Assembly: GCA_963712305.1 (NCBI GenBank)
Contig: CAVQHI010000002.1
Location: 620,001 to 684,000 of the forward strand
DNA from: DATFNI01 sp963712305
Lineage (GTDB): Bacteria > Bacteroidota > Rhodothermia > Balneolales > DATFMH01
Direction of reading: 5' to 3'
Length of the DNA: 64,000 nucleotides
Shown: positions 33,052 to 41,204 of the stretch, one piece after another
Numbering within the stretch: the stretch's first letter is position 1
How the letters are laid out: each line of letters starts with the position of its first letter
Made by a program: the position numbers and the translations under genes
Notes under the pieces: model-generated
The model's database searches: none
The model's input: the letters and a program-made list of their open reading frames with translations, nothing else
Told to the model about the DNA's origin: nothing

Positions 33052-35316
33052 TCATTTCATCAACAACAACTTCTTCGTCAGTTGGGTGACTTTTCCCGAT
33101 TTATCCGTTATGATCATTCGTTCCAGGTAGGTGCCACTGGAGAGTTGAGAGGCATTGAAGACTTTGCGGTATTTGCCTGCCGCCTGATTGGCATCCACCA
33201 GTGTGGCCACTCGCTGGCCCAGGATGTTATAGATCATAAGCTTAACATGGGCCGGTTTGGCCAGTGAGTAATTCAGCACCGTGGTGGGGTTGAATGGATT
33301 TGGGGTGGGATCAGTCAGAGAGGTGGTATACGTTGACTGGTCATAGTAGGCGGTGTAAGTGGCTGTTGCCGTATTGCTATTGGCATCCGTTACCGTTACC
33401 CGCAGATCGACCTTGTACGTGGAGGTATCATAGGTCCGGCCTTCGCTTTGCTGATTTCCAAAGTATGACCAACCGGACGATCCACCGCTGCGATACTGGA
33501 CATTGATTTCCCAGTAATATTGATAGGGAGAACTCCCGCCAGAGGGATTAGCTGTCCAGATTGGATAGGTGCCCTGGTGCACTTGGGTAGGTCCGGATAT
33601 GGAGACTGAGAGAGGTGCTGGGGGGGTACCTGGTATTCCAAGAACCGTATATTCTGTTGGAAAAACGGTCGGATCAAACGGAACCCATTGATTAACAGTT
33701 TGCCCGCTTTCTACATTTGTGCGCAGATAATAGAAGAAAGTATCGATATCTATAGAACTGGTCGAGATAGATTCGTACATATACCGGGAGGCATCATTGG
33801 GATCGGCGCCGGAATACCCCTTGTCGGTAACACTTAGCCAGGCCCAGGGTGTCTGGCTGTACGAATACGTATCCGATCCTTCCAGTTTATAGACGTCAGC
33901 ATAGTAATGGCCTGCTGCCAGACCGGGTGCCGGGTCGTTGGCAAAGGTCCATTCCACATTATGGTGCAACTCGGTAAATGTGGCATTTCCGTGGCTGATT
34001 TGGTTCGGAGACACCACGTGCTGCAGGGCGGCATAGGTATTGATGAGTCCGTAGCCAGTACCTGTTTTAAATGTGGGGTAGTGAGAAGCCGTCCGCTTGA
34101 GAATGTGCTCGATATCGTAGTTCTTCAGATTGGGATTAGCGGCCAGCATCAGGGTGGCCGTGCCGGCAACAAGAGGCGCGGCCATGGAAGTGCCAGCATC
34201 ATAGCCGTAGCTGGTGTTCGAGTTAGACTTCGTCGAATAAATATTGGCTTCTGGATTATTTCCACCGTTTCCTCCCGGAGCAATCACATCCAGATAGGGT
34301 TCGTTATCCGAATACGTGGCTTGTGCCCCTGTGTTTGTCATCGCTCCTACATCTACTATCCACGGCCCGAATGTTTGAGGACTGATATTCGGCAACCCAT
34401 TTTCCGCACTGGCAACTATAAATAGTGCACCATTTTCATAGCCGTTTTTGAAAGCGTCATAAAGACTCTGACTAAAATAGGGAAAATGCCAGCTACAATT
34501 AATCACATTTACATTATCCGTGATGGCAGCATTAACAGATTGTACGGTAGTTGGAATGTCGTCTAATTCATAAGAATAGATGCCTGCATGCCAATCTACG
34601 CCTGCAATTCCATGAGTATTATTTGAATTGGCCGCCGCGATTCCGGCAACGTGGGTACCATGAAAATAATATACGGGAGAAGTTCGCTTGACCCTTCCTG
34701 TCAAATCTTCGTGCGTTGATAAGACACCGGAATCAATAATCCCAAGTTTCACCGAACTACTTCCGGTTGTTATTGACCAGGCATCTGTAGCATCAATATC
34801 CTCTCCGGATGTGCCACCAGCCTGACCCGTATTTTTAAGATTCCATTGTTTATAGAAATATTGATCATTCGGCGTTACCGGGTTACCATTAAGATCCGGA
34901 TGCTGGTTCTTTTCGGCGTACTTTACAAAAGGCAGCTTTTCCAACCAGTTGATCAGGGAGTCCCGGTTTTCACCTGCCGGCAGTTCCACCCGGAAATACT
35001 GGGTATAATCCGGGAAATGGATGGCCCGGCCTTTTGGCATGTGTTTCAGGGTGTCGGCCGCTGCAAAGTCAGGCAGCGCCCTGGTAAGCGCGGTAACCTG
35101 AAACCGGCTGAGTTGCTTGACAAGGGTTCCAGGGATGGCTGCAGAAGAAACCGGTAGTTGTACTGCCTTAGTTGATGGTGGAATTGTTCCTTTACGGAAC
35201 ATAATCAGCACTTCGCGGTTTACATTCCGTTGCTGGGCAAAGCCGGCAAGGGAGAAGATAAGGCATCCGAGGATGCTCAAAAGCAATATAGAACGGATTT
35301 TTTTCGTAGTTTTCAT
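33052..35316 (-). CDS. Exported S8 subtilase with PKD-like and sorting domains
   Basis: The start is at 35316 (MKTTKKIRSI, after AAGGAACACACG); the frame extends to 35397. A signal peptide ends near AGFAQ and a propeptide domain holds FRVELPAGENRDSLINWLEK. The S8 catalytic motifs are GIIDSGV, HGTHVAG and GTSMAAP. Then come a beta-rich region, a PKD/Ig-like module (SISGPTQVHQGTYPIW... LRVTVTDANSNTATATY) and the sorting domain (TPNPFNPTT, VKLMIYNILGQRV, KKLLLMK). It is the intact paralogue of the broken subtilase at 17596-21172. It lies 137 nt downstream of the PD40 lipoprotein genes on the same strand. A secreted or surface protease is expected. Confidence 0.9.
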   Translation of the reverse strand: MKTTKKIRSILLLSILGCLIFSLAGFAQQRNVNREVLIMFRKGTIPPSTKAVQLPVSSAAIPGTLVKQLSRFQVTALTRALPDFAAADTLKHMPKGRAIHFPDYTQYFRVELPAGENRDSLINWLEKLPFVKYAEKNQHPDLNGNPVTPNDQYFYKQWNLKNTGQAGGTSGEDIDATDAWSITTGSSSVKLGIIDSGVLSTHEDLTGRVKRTSPVYYFHGTHVAGIAAANSNNTHGIAGVDWHAGIYSYELDDIPTTVQSVNAAITDNVNVINCSWHFPYFSQSLYDAFKNGYENGALFIVASAENGLPNISPQTFGPWIVDVGAMTNTGAQATYSDNEPYLDVIAPGGNGGNNPEANIYSTKSNSNTSYGYDAGTSMAAPLVAGTATLMLAANPNLKNYDIEHILKRTASHYPTFKTGTGYGLINTYAALQHVVSPNQISHGNATFTELHHNVEWTFANDPAPGLAAGHYYADVYKLEGSDTYSYSQTPWAWLSVTDKGYSGADPNDASRYMYESISTSSIDIDTFFYYLRTNVESGQTVNQWVPFDPTVFPTEYTVLGIPGTPPAPLSVSISGPTQVHQGTYPIWTANPSGGSSPYQYYWEINVQYRSGGSSGWSYFGNQQSEGRTYDTSTYKVDLRVTVTDANSNTATATYTAYYDQSTYTTSLTDPTPNPFNPTTVLNYSLAKPAHVKLMIYNILGQRVATLVDANQAAGKYRKVFNASQLSSGTYLERMIITDKSGKVTQLTKKLLLMK

Positions 35317-35453
35317 CGTGTGTTCCTTGTTTTGAGTTTTGGTTTTATGGACCTGGCAGGGAATACATGTTCCCATGCAGGCGGGATGTTGCTGCATTCC
35401 GTCTGCATACTTTTTAATTTTTCAGGTTCTTAGATCATAGATTTCCTTTTCTC

Positions 35454-36497
35454 TTAGTCTGCAAAAATGTGTTTATCCGAACCGTCGGCATGCATGATCC
35501 AGAGTTTGCCGTTGCCGTACTGGTGCGTGTGGATATAGGAAAAGCGCACATACAGGATATACTTGCCGTCGGGGCTCCAACAGGGCTCCCAGCCGCCTTT
35601 GGAAGTGAGTTGTTTCAGGTGTGTCCCGTCTTTATTTACCACCCAAACCTGGCCATCTCCGTTGTTAGGGGGATGGGTCCAGTACAACAGCTTCTGTCCG
35701 TCCGGAGAGAACACCGGTTCCCGGATACCAGCCTTATTATGAGCAATTGTTTGTATCTCTTTGGTCAGGGTATCCAGAATGGCCAGATTGACCCATCCCT
35801 CAGAACTATTTTGTGGTGTCGTCACCGTGGCAATTTCCCGGCCACTATCTGGTGACCAGTCCGTATAGAACGGGTGGGGAAACTGGTGGAACAATAGATG
35901 GGGAACATTTTGGCCATCGGCGGACACTATCCATAAACCTTCGGTCTCTTTGGGATGATCGACAGTATAAACCACGGTTTTAGCATCCGGGCTCCAGGAA
36001 GGGTAAACCACGAAAGGATCCAGGGTGTCGGTCAAAGGAATGATCTTTTTATCCGGAAAAGAGATTTTGATGATTTGCCGGGACTCGTAAGAAGCCACAA
36101 TCCATTTTCCATCCGGGCTCCAACGGTATGTGATAATATCAGCTCCCTGGTGAAACAGTTGCATTTTCCCGGAACCATATTTCATCAAATAAATTCCGGC
36201 AGAATCTGCAATCATGTTTCCATTGTCATCTATCGGCGTATGACCAAATAAAATCCAATTGTTACTTCCCCATTGAGGGTTACCATAATACGGGTGGTTG
36301 GTTGGGCTTATCCCGAAACTGGGCTTATTATTTTTATTCTGGTTGGTTGTATTTTGGCAGCCGTACAGTAGCAGTGCCCCCCACAGCAAGCATAAAAAAT
36401 CAAGAAAAGCACGTTGCACGTTATATTGATGGGTCATGATCAAATTCGCAAACTTCTGATGAGATTCGTATTTACTATTTTTCTGTTTTTTATTCAT
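35454..36497 (-). CDS. PD40/TolB-like propeller lipoprotein
   Basis: The 347-residue product has a lipobox LLLYGC (Cys about 47) and PD40 blades: RWSPDGKWIVAS, SWSPDAKTVVYT, DWSPDSGREIATV, VFSPDGQKLLYW and CWSPDGKYILYV. It ends in SYIHTHQYGNGKLWIMHADG, nearly identical in its two upstream neighbours. It lies 17 nt after the previous paralogue and is the last lipoprotein of cassette B before the subtilase. The probable location is the outer membrane or periplasm; the binding partner is unknown. Confidence 0.85.
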   Translation of the reverse strand: MNKKQKNSKYESHQKFANLIMTHQYNVQRAFLDFLCLLWGALLLYGCQNTTNQNKNNKPSFGISPTNHPYYGNPQWGSNNWILFGHTPIDDNGNMIADSAGIYLMKYGSGKMQLFHQGADIITYRWSPDGKWIVASYESRQIIKISFPDKKIIPLTDTLDPFVVYPSWSPDAKTVVYTVDHPKETEGLWIVSADGQNVPHLLFHQFPHPFYTDWSPDSGREIATVTTPQNSSEGWVNLAILDTLTKEIQTIAHNKAGIREPVFSPDGQKLLYWTHPPNNGDGQVWVVNKDGTHLKQLTSKGGWEPCWSPDGKYILYVRFSYIHTHQYGNGKLWIMHADGSDKHIFAD

Positions 36498-36514
36498 AAA
36501 GATTACCCTTTCAT

Positions 36515-37558
36515 TTAATCTGCATAAATGTGTTTATCCGAACCGTCGGCATGCATAATCCAGAGCTTGCCGTTACCGTACTGATCCGGGTGGATATAGG
36601 AAAAGCGCACATACAGGATATACTTCCCGTCCGGGCTCCAGCAGGGCCATTCCCCGCCTTTCCGGGTTAATTGCTTCTTTCCACTTCCATCCCGGTTCAC
36701 TACCCACACCTGCATATCTCCGGTGTCCGTAGGATAGGTATAATACAGGAGCTGCTGTCCGTCCGGAGAAAAAACCGGCGCATGGATACTTGGGGTGTTA
36801 TGTGTAATTATCTGTACTTGCTTAGTTAAGGTATCCAGAATGGCCAGATTGACATGGCCCTCCATATTTGTAAAAGTCACGGTAGCTATTTCCTGGCCAC
36901 TAACTGGAGACCAATCCGTATAATTTGGCATGGGAAACTGGTGAAACAACAAATGGGGTGGAGATTCTCCATTGGCAGCCACCGTCCACAAGCCTTCGGT
37001 CTCTCTGGGTTCATCATCAGTATAAACTATGGTTTCCCCGTCGGGACTCCAGGAGGGATCAACCAGATGATGGTCGGATTGGGAAGTTAGAGTATCAATT
37101 TGTTTTCCCGGAAACGACATCTTGACGATTTGATGAGCATGAATCGATCCAACAATCCATTTCCCATCCGGACTCCACCGGAACGACAGCAAATCCATCT
37201 GACTATCCGGCAAAAAAAGTTGTTTTTCCTGAGAACCGTATTTCATGAGATATAGTCCGGTGGAATCGGTCTTAAAATTACCCTGGGCATCCAGCGGGGT
37301 ATATCCAAAATCAAATAAAATCCAGTTATTGGGCCCCCACTCCGGATAACCGTAATTGGGCCTGGTAGTAACAACAGGGGAAGTAAAAGGAGATTTATCC
37401 TGATTGGTTGTATGTTGACAACCGTACAGTAACGGTATCACCAATAGCAAACATAAAAGCCCAAGAAGAGCATGTCGTATGTTATATTGGCGGGTTATGA
37501 TCAGGTTCCCAAACGTCCAATGAAATTTGTCTGTCCAATATTTTCGTTTTTTATTCAT
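36515..37558 (-). CDS. PD40/TolB-like propeller lipoprotein
   Basis: This 347-residue paralogue is the same length as the next gene and collinear with it over the whole sequence. The lipobox is PLLYGC and the blades are RWSPDGKWIVGS, SWSPDGETIVYT, DWSPVSGQEIATV, VFSPDGQQLLYY and CWSPDGKYILYV. The last 30 residues match the flanking paralogues almost exactly, more closely than the middles do. That suggests sequence exchange between tandem copies. It starts 13 nt after the short lipoprotein gene upstream. Confidence 0.85.
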   Translation of the reverse strand: MNKKRKYWTDKFHWTFGNLIITRQYNIRHALLGLLCLLLVIPLLYGCQHTTNQDKSPFTSPVVTTRPNYGYPEWGPNNWILFDFGYTPLDAQGNFKTDSTGLYLMKYGSQEKQLFLPDSQMDLLSFRWSPDGKWIVGSIHAHQIVKMSFPGKQIDTLTSQSDHHLVDPSWSPDGETIVYTDDEPRETEGLWTVAANGESPPHLLFHQFPMPNYTDWSPVSGQEIATVTFTNMEGHVNLAILDTLTKQVQIITHNTPSIHAPVFSPDGQQLLYYTYPTDTGDMQVWVVNRDGSGKKQLTRKGGEWPCWSPDGKYILYVRFSYIHPDQYGNGKLWIMHADGSDKHIYAD

Positions 37559-37571
37559 AGGCCTCCTCCTT

Positions 37572-37976
37572 TCATCTAATCTGCAACATATGTTTATCCG
37601 ACCCGTCGGCGCTCATAATCCAGAGCTTACCGTTGCCGTACTGGTCCGGGTGGATATAGGAAAAGCGTGTATACAGGATATTCTTGCCATCCGAACCCAT
37701 ATGCGTCAACTGCCGGATGTGACTCCCATCCGGTTTCATGCGGAACAACTCGTTATGGCCCAGACTGTCTTGGGCGCTGAAGACAATAAAACCGGGCAGG
37801 ACGTGGTCTTTCTTTTTGCCTCCCAACAGCCCACAAGAGGTCAAAAAAGTCAAAGCGAGTGCGGAAAGAAACAAGAGAAGAAGCCCCCGGGTGTGAGAAG
37901 GTATAGAATGATCCCAAAAGGTAGCTTTATAAGTTATCTCTTGCTGATTGATCGGTGTGTAGGGTTTATCACACAT
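37572..37976 (-). CDS. Short PD40-family lipoprotein, first gene of cassette B
   Basis: The 134-residue product has the ribosome site GTGGAGAA before the ATG, a long N-region and a lipobox TFLTSC (Cys about 48). It holds one blade-like unit FIVFSAQDSLGHNELFRMKPDG, then the shared ending FSYIHPDQYGNGKLWIMSADG. It carries only the first and last blade parts, so it looks like a deletion product of the 347-residue type or a small member that recombined with it. Its 5' end lies within the leader repeat shared with 22929-23168. Confidence 0.7.
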   Translation of the reverse strand: MCDKPYTPINQQEITYKATFWDHSIPSHTRGLLLLFLSALALTFLTSCGLLGGKKKDHVLPGFIVFSAQDSLGHNELFRMKPDGSHIRQLTHMGSDGKNILYTRFSYIHPDQYGNGKLWIMSADGSDKHMLQIR

Positions 37977-38047
37977 TTCTCCACTGAACTTAAATGGTTA
38001 CGTGTATAGTAAAAAAAATGATAAGGGGCAATTTTTTTATACGAATG
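37920..38047 (-). repeat. Leader/promoter repeat, copy B
   Basis: This is the counterpart of 23037-23168. The homopolymer tract has 8 A/T here against 12 in copy A. The conserved block covers the ribosome site, the first 20 codons and about 75 nt upstream, so it likely includes the cassette promoter. Confidence 0.65.
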
Positions 38048-38359
38048 TTATGCCTTTTCAGCAGAAGGTCTTTATGCCCAAAAAGCTTTGAACTTCTGAT
38101 TAGTTCAAAGCATATCAGACTATCCAATGTGAAGTTAAACACCTTTAAATAGGAAACCAGGGTGAAAATATTCAAGAAAGAGAAAAGATAGTTTGGAGTT
38201 GAAATTATAAACACTAATGTTCCACCAACCTTATTGGTTTTACAACAGTGTAAGCCCATAACTTCATGCAATGTTTGATTTTTTTTACAGTAACTGATTG
38301 TAGTTATATTGTCGCCAGGAAAAGTCATTTACCTTTATCATTTATAACGTCAGGATTAG
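38048..38359. other. Divergent intergenic region between cassette B and obgE
   Basis: About 310 nt of AT-rich DNA. A 112-codon minus-strand frame crosses it but has no ribosome site, domain or good composition. The region should hold the obgE promoter on the plus strand; none could be assigned. Confidence 0.4.
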
Positions 38360-39337
38360 ATGCGTTTCGCCGATTACGCCAAGATTTTTATTAAAGCCGG
38401 GAATGGAGGAGCAGGGTCCGTTCATTTTCGCCGCGAGAAATATGTTCCGAAAGGTGGGCCTGACGGAGGCGACGGCGGGCATGGCGGCAGCGTTATTCTG
38501 AAAGGAAATAAGCAGTTAAACACCCTGCTTGATCTCAGGTATAAAAAATTTCTTAAAGCCAAACACGGCGAGCGCGGGGCCGGGGCAAATAAAACGGGCA
38601 AAAGCGCCGATCCGCTCGTACTGGAAGTCCCTCTCGGCACCGTAGCCTATGAATTTGAGACACGACGTCTGATTGGCGAAGTCACGCATCCGGGCGAGGA
38701 ACTCATCATTGCCAAAGGAGGAAAGGGCGGGCTGGGAAACTCTCATTTTAAGAGTTCGACCAATCAGACGCCGGAGTATGCTCAACCCGGGGAAGAAGGT
38801 GAAGAGATAATTGTTGAAATTGAGCTCAAGCTAATTGCTGACGTGGGGTTGGTTGGATTTCCAAATGCCGGGAAAAGTACGCTGCTGGCTGCACTTTCAT
38901 CCGCAAAGCCTAAGATTGCGGATTATCCTTTTACGACACTGGAACCGAACCTGGGCGTCGTTACCCTTCAGGATTATCGCAGTTTTGTTATGGCCGATAT
39001 TCCGGGTATTATTGAACAAGCCCATGAGGGAAAAGGGTTGGGTATTCGCTTCCTGAGACATATTGAACGGAATCACTTGTTGCTGTTCGTCATTAGTTGT
39101 CAGAGCGAGATCGAATATGAATACCGGATTTTGTGTGAAGAATTACGATCATACCGGTCGGATCTGCTTGAGAAACCACGGATTGTGGCCATCTCGCAAA
39201 TGGATCTTTTACAGGATTATAAACTGGAACAAGAGATAAAGCTGGATGTCCCTGTTATAACGATTTCATCGGCTACGGATTATTATCTGGAGGAACTTAA
39301 AGAGGCTGTATGGAAAGGCCTGCAACAAACCGAATAG
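38360..39337 (+). CDS. obgE: Obg-family ribosome-assembly GTPase
   Basis: The 325-residue protein has the glycine-rich Obg fold (FIKAGNGGAGSVHFRREKYV, GGPDGGDGGHGGSV) and the G domain: GFPNAGKSTL (P-loop), DYPFTTLEP (switch I) and DIPGIIEQAHEGKGLG (G3). The usual NKxD base-recognition motif reads SQMD, a mild deviation. It has no C-terminal OCT domain, as in many short Obg proteins. Obg acts in late 50S assembly. Its last 28 nt overlap the dprA start, so they are co-transcribed. Confidence 0.93.
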   Translation: MRFADYAKIFIKAGNGGAGSVHFRREKYVPKGGPDGGDGGHGGSVILKGNKQLNTLLDLRYKKFLKAKHGERGAGANKTGKSADPLVLEVPLGTVAYEFETRRLIGEVTHPGEELIIAKGGKGGLGNSHFKSSTNQTPEYAQPGEEGEEIIVEIELKLIADVGLVGFPNAGKSTLLAALSSAKPKIADYPFTTLEPNLGVVTLQDYRSFVMADIPGIIEQAHEGKGLGIRFLRHIERNHLLLFVISCQSEIEYEYRILCEELRSYRSDLLEKPRIVAISQMDLLQDYKLEQEIKLDVPVITISSATDYYLEELKEAVWKGLQQTE

Positions 39338-40443
39338 AAGAGGAAGAACTAAGGAATATACTTGCCCTGACATTAATCCCGGGGATTGGTGCGCGCCGGG
39401 TACGGACACTTATTCACTATTCAAAAAATGCGCGTTCTGTATTTACGCAGTCTCCTGCCGGATTGATGCGGATTCCGGATATCGGTGCTCAAATCGCTAA
39501 AGTGATTGTTGGCTTTGACCGGTGGCAGGAAGTAGATGCCATCCTCAATAAAACGCACCATACCGGTGCAGGAATCATAACGATATACGACGCAGCTTAT
39601 CCGGAACGATTGCGGCAGTTGTATGACGCGCCTGTCCTGCTTTGGTACAAAGGGGACACAGAATTACTGTCATCGAATGGAATTGCTGTAGTTGGCACAC
39701 GCCGTCCTACCGCCTACGGAAAGAAGATGACCGAGATGTTTACAACTGGTCTTGTGCAGAATGGATTGACGGTTGTCAGCGGACTTGCGTATGGCGTTGA
39801 TACTGTTGCCCATGACACCTGTCTTAAAGGCGGTGGGAAAACGATTGCGGTTCTTGGTTCGGGCATCGACTGGATATATCCGTCGAGCAACAAAACCCTG
39901 GCAAGTAATATGACCGAAAATGGCGGGGTGATTATCAGTGAATTCCCTCCGGGTACAAAGCCTGATGCATCTAATTTCCCGGAAAGGAACCGAATTGTCA
40001 GCGGATTATCACTTGGAGTCCTGGTGATCGAAACCGGCGTAAAGGGCGGAAGCATGATAACGGCAAGATTTGCCCTGGATCAAAACCGTGAAGTGTTTGT
40101 GGTCCCTCATGATTTGGATAATGAACACGGCATCGGCTGCAATGCACTTATCAAGAAAGGTACAGGTAAGCTTGTTCAGGATATTGATGACGTGCTTGTT
40201 GAGTTTCCGGCTGTTCGACTGGATCAAAAAGAATCTGTTAAACCGAAGCCTCACTGGAAAGATCTGGAACTGTCGGATCAGTCCCGGGCCATTTGTAAGG
40301 TACTGGATGAAGGAGAGATGCATATCGATAAATTATGCGAACGCCTCGGAAGGTCATCACAGGAACTAATGGGAGAACTCCTTGAACTGGAAATGCTTGA
40401 TTGTATTCAACAGTCGGCCGGTAAGTATTTTCGGCTTAAGTAA
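39310..40443 (+). CDS. dprA: DNA processing protein DprA
   Basis: The 377-residue protein has an N-terminal helix-hairpin-helix region (LIPGIGARRVRTLI) and the Rossmann-like DprA core: AVVGTRRPTAYGKKM, VVSGLAYGVDTVAH, IAVLGSGIDWIYPSSN, FPERNRIVSGLS and VIETGVKGGSMITA. A C-terminal winged helix follows (ICKVLDEGEMHIDKLCERLG). DprA loads RecA on incoming single strands during natural transformation. It overlaps obgE by 28 nt; the start could be slightly later. Confidence 0.92.
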   Translation: MERPATNRIEEEELRNILALTLIPGIGARRVRTLIHYSKNARSVFTQSPAGLMRIPDIGAQIAKVIVGFDRWQEVDAILNKTHHTGAGIITIYDAAYPERLRQLYDAPVLLWYKGDTELLSSNGIAVVGTRRPTAYGKKMTEMFTTGLVQNGLTVVSGLAYGVDTVAHDTCLKGGGKTIAVLGSGIDWIYPSSNKTLASNMTENGGVIISEFPPGTKPDASNFPERNRIVSGLSLGVLVIETGVKGGSMITARFALDQNREVFVVPHDLDNEHGIGCNALIKKGTGKLVQDIDDVLVEFPAVRLDQKESVKPKPHWKDLELSDQSRAICKVLDEGEMHIDKLCERLGRSSQELMGELLELEMLDCIQQSAGKYFRLK

Positions 40444-40498
40444 GTACACAACTGTTATTATTTTTATTTGATCGGTTATAGTGTGTATTTTAATTGAA

Positions 40499-40533
40499 GA
40501 GTATTGAGTATTGAGTATTGAGTATTGAGTATT
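40499..40533. repeat. Heptamer tandem repeat (GAGTATT x5)
   Basis: Five perfect copies of GAGTATT lie between dprA and the DUF3109 gene. About 20 nt later comes a partly complementary stretch with ATACTCATGACTCACTACTC, so the array could fold back on it. Confidence 0.8.
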
Positions 40534-40613
40534 TGTTCCATCTTGCTACTCCATACTCATGACTCACTACTCTTTTATTTACTTTATCTACAGAGGTTAA
40601 CCAGGCTTGTCCC

Positions 40614-41204
40614 ATGTTTCAGGTACAGAACGTGCTTCTTTCTGATGAAATCCCGTTTGTGAAGTTTGCGTGTGACTTGCATCGCTGCAAAGGGGCGTGT
40701 TGTGTCGTCGGGGATGCCGGTGCACCTGTCAGTCGTGAGGAGATTCCCATATTGCGAAAAGCCTATCGTGAGCTGAAGGATGATCTGCGTGAGCGTGCTC
40801 ATGAAGTTGTTGATAAAGAGGGAATTATCATAGGTGCCAACACGGATGATCCGGAAATTAATTGCACCGATGGAAAGGAATGTATTTTCGTAAAATATGA
40901 TGAAAGCGGTGTTGCTGTCTGCGCCATACAGCAGGCTTATGATGAGGGTCGTTTTCCTTGGATGAAACCATTAAGTTGTCATTTATTTCCTCTCAGAGTG
41001 CAAACGATTGGAGGTATGGATTTTGTTAACTATGAGTACATACCTTCATTGTGCTCCACTGCCTGTTCAAGAGGCAAAAGTGAGGGAATATATTTATCGG
41101 ATTTTCTAAAGGATGCCTTGATCAGACGATATGGTCATGAGTGGTATGACGAATTTAAGGCAGCCTGCGAACATATCAGAACTCGGAAAAGTGCTACTGC
41201 ATGA
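40614..41204 (+). CDS. DUF3109 family cysteine-rich protein
   Basis: The 196-residue protein carries CDLHRCKGACC near the start, then CTDGKEC, an isolated AVCAIQ, LSCHLFP and LCSTACSRG. These match the cysteine set of the DUF3109/YkgJ-like group and probably bind a metal or an iron-sulfur cluster. The function is unknown. The stop overlaps the rpoN start (ATGA), so the two are coupled. Confidence 0.85.
   Translation: MFQVQNVLLSDEIPFVKFACDLHRCKGACCVVGDAGAPVSREEIPILRKAYRELKDDLRERAHEVVDKEGIIIGANTDDPEINCTDGKECIFVKYDESGVAVCAIQQAYDEGRFPWMKPLSCHLFPLRVQTIGGMDFVNYEYIPSLCSTACSRGKSEGIYLSDFLKDALIRRYGHEWYDEFKAACEHIRTRKSATA

Noticed and set aside
37990..38328. 112-codon minus-strand frame upstream of cassette B
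   Set aside because: No ribosome site, no domain, composition like the AT-rich spacer, and it overlaps the conserved leader repeat.
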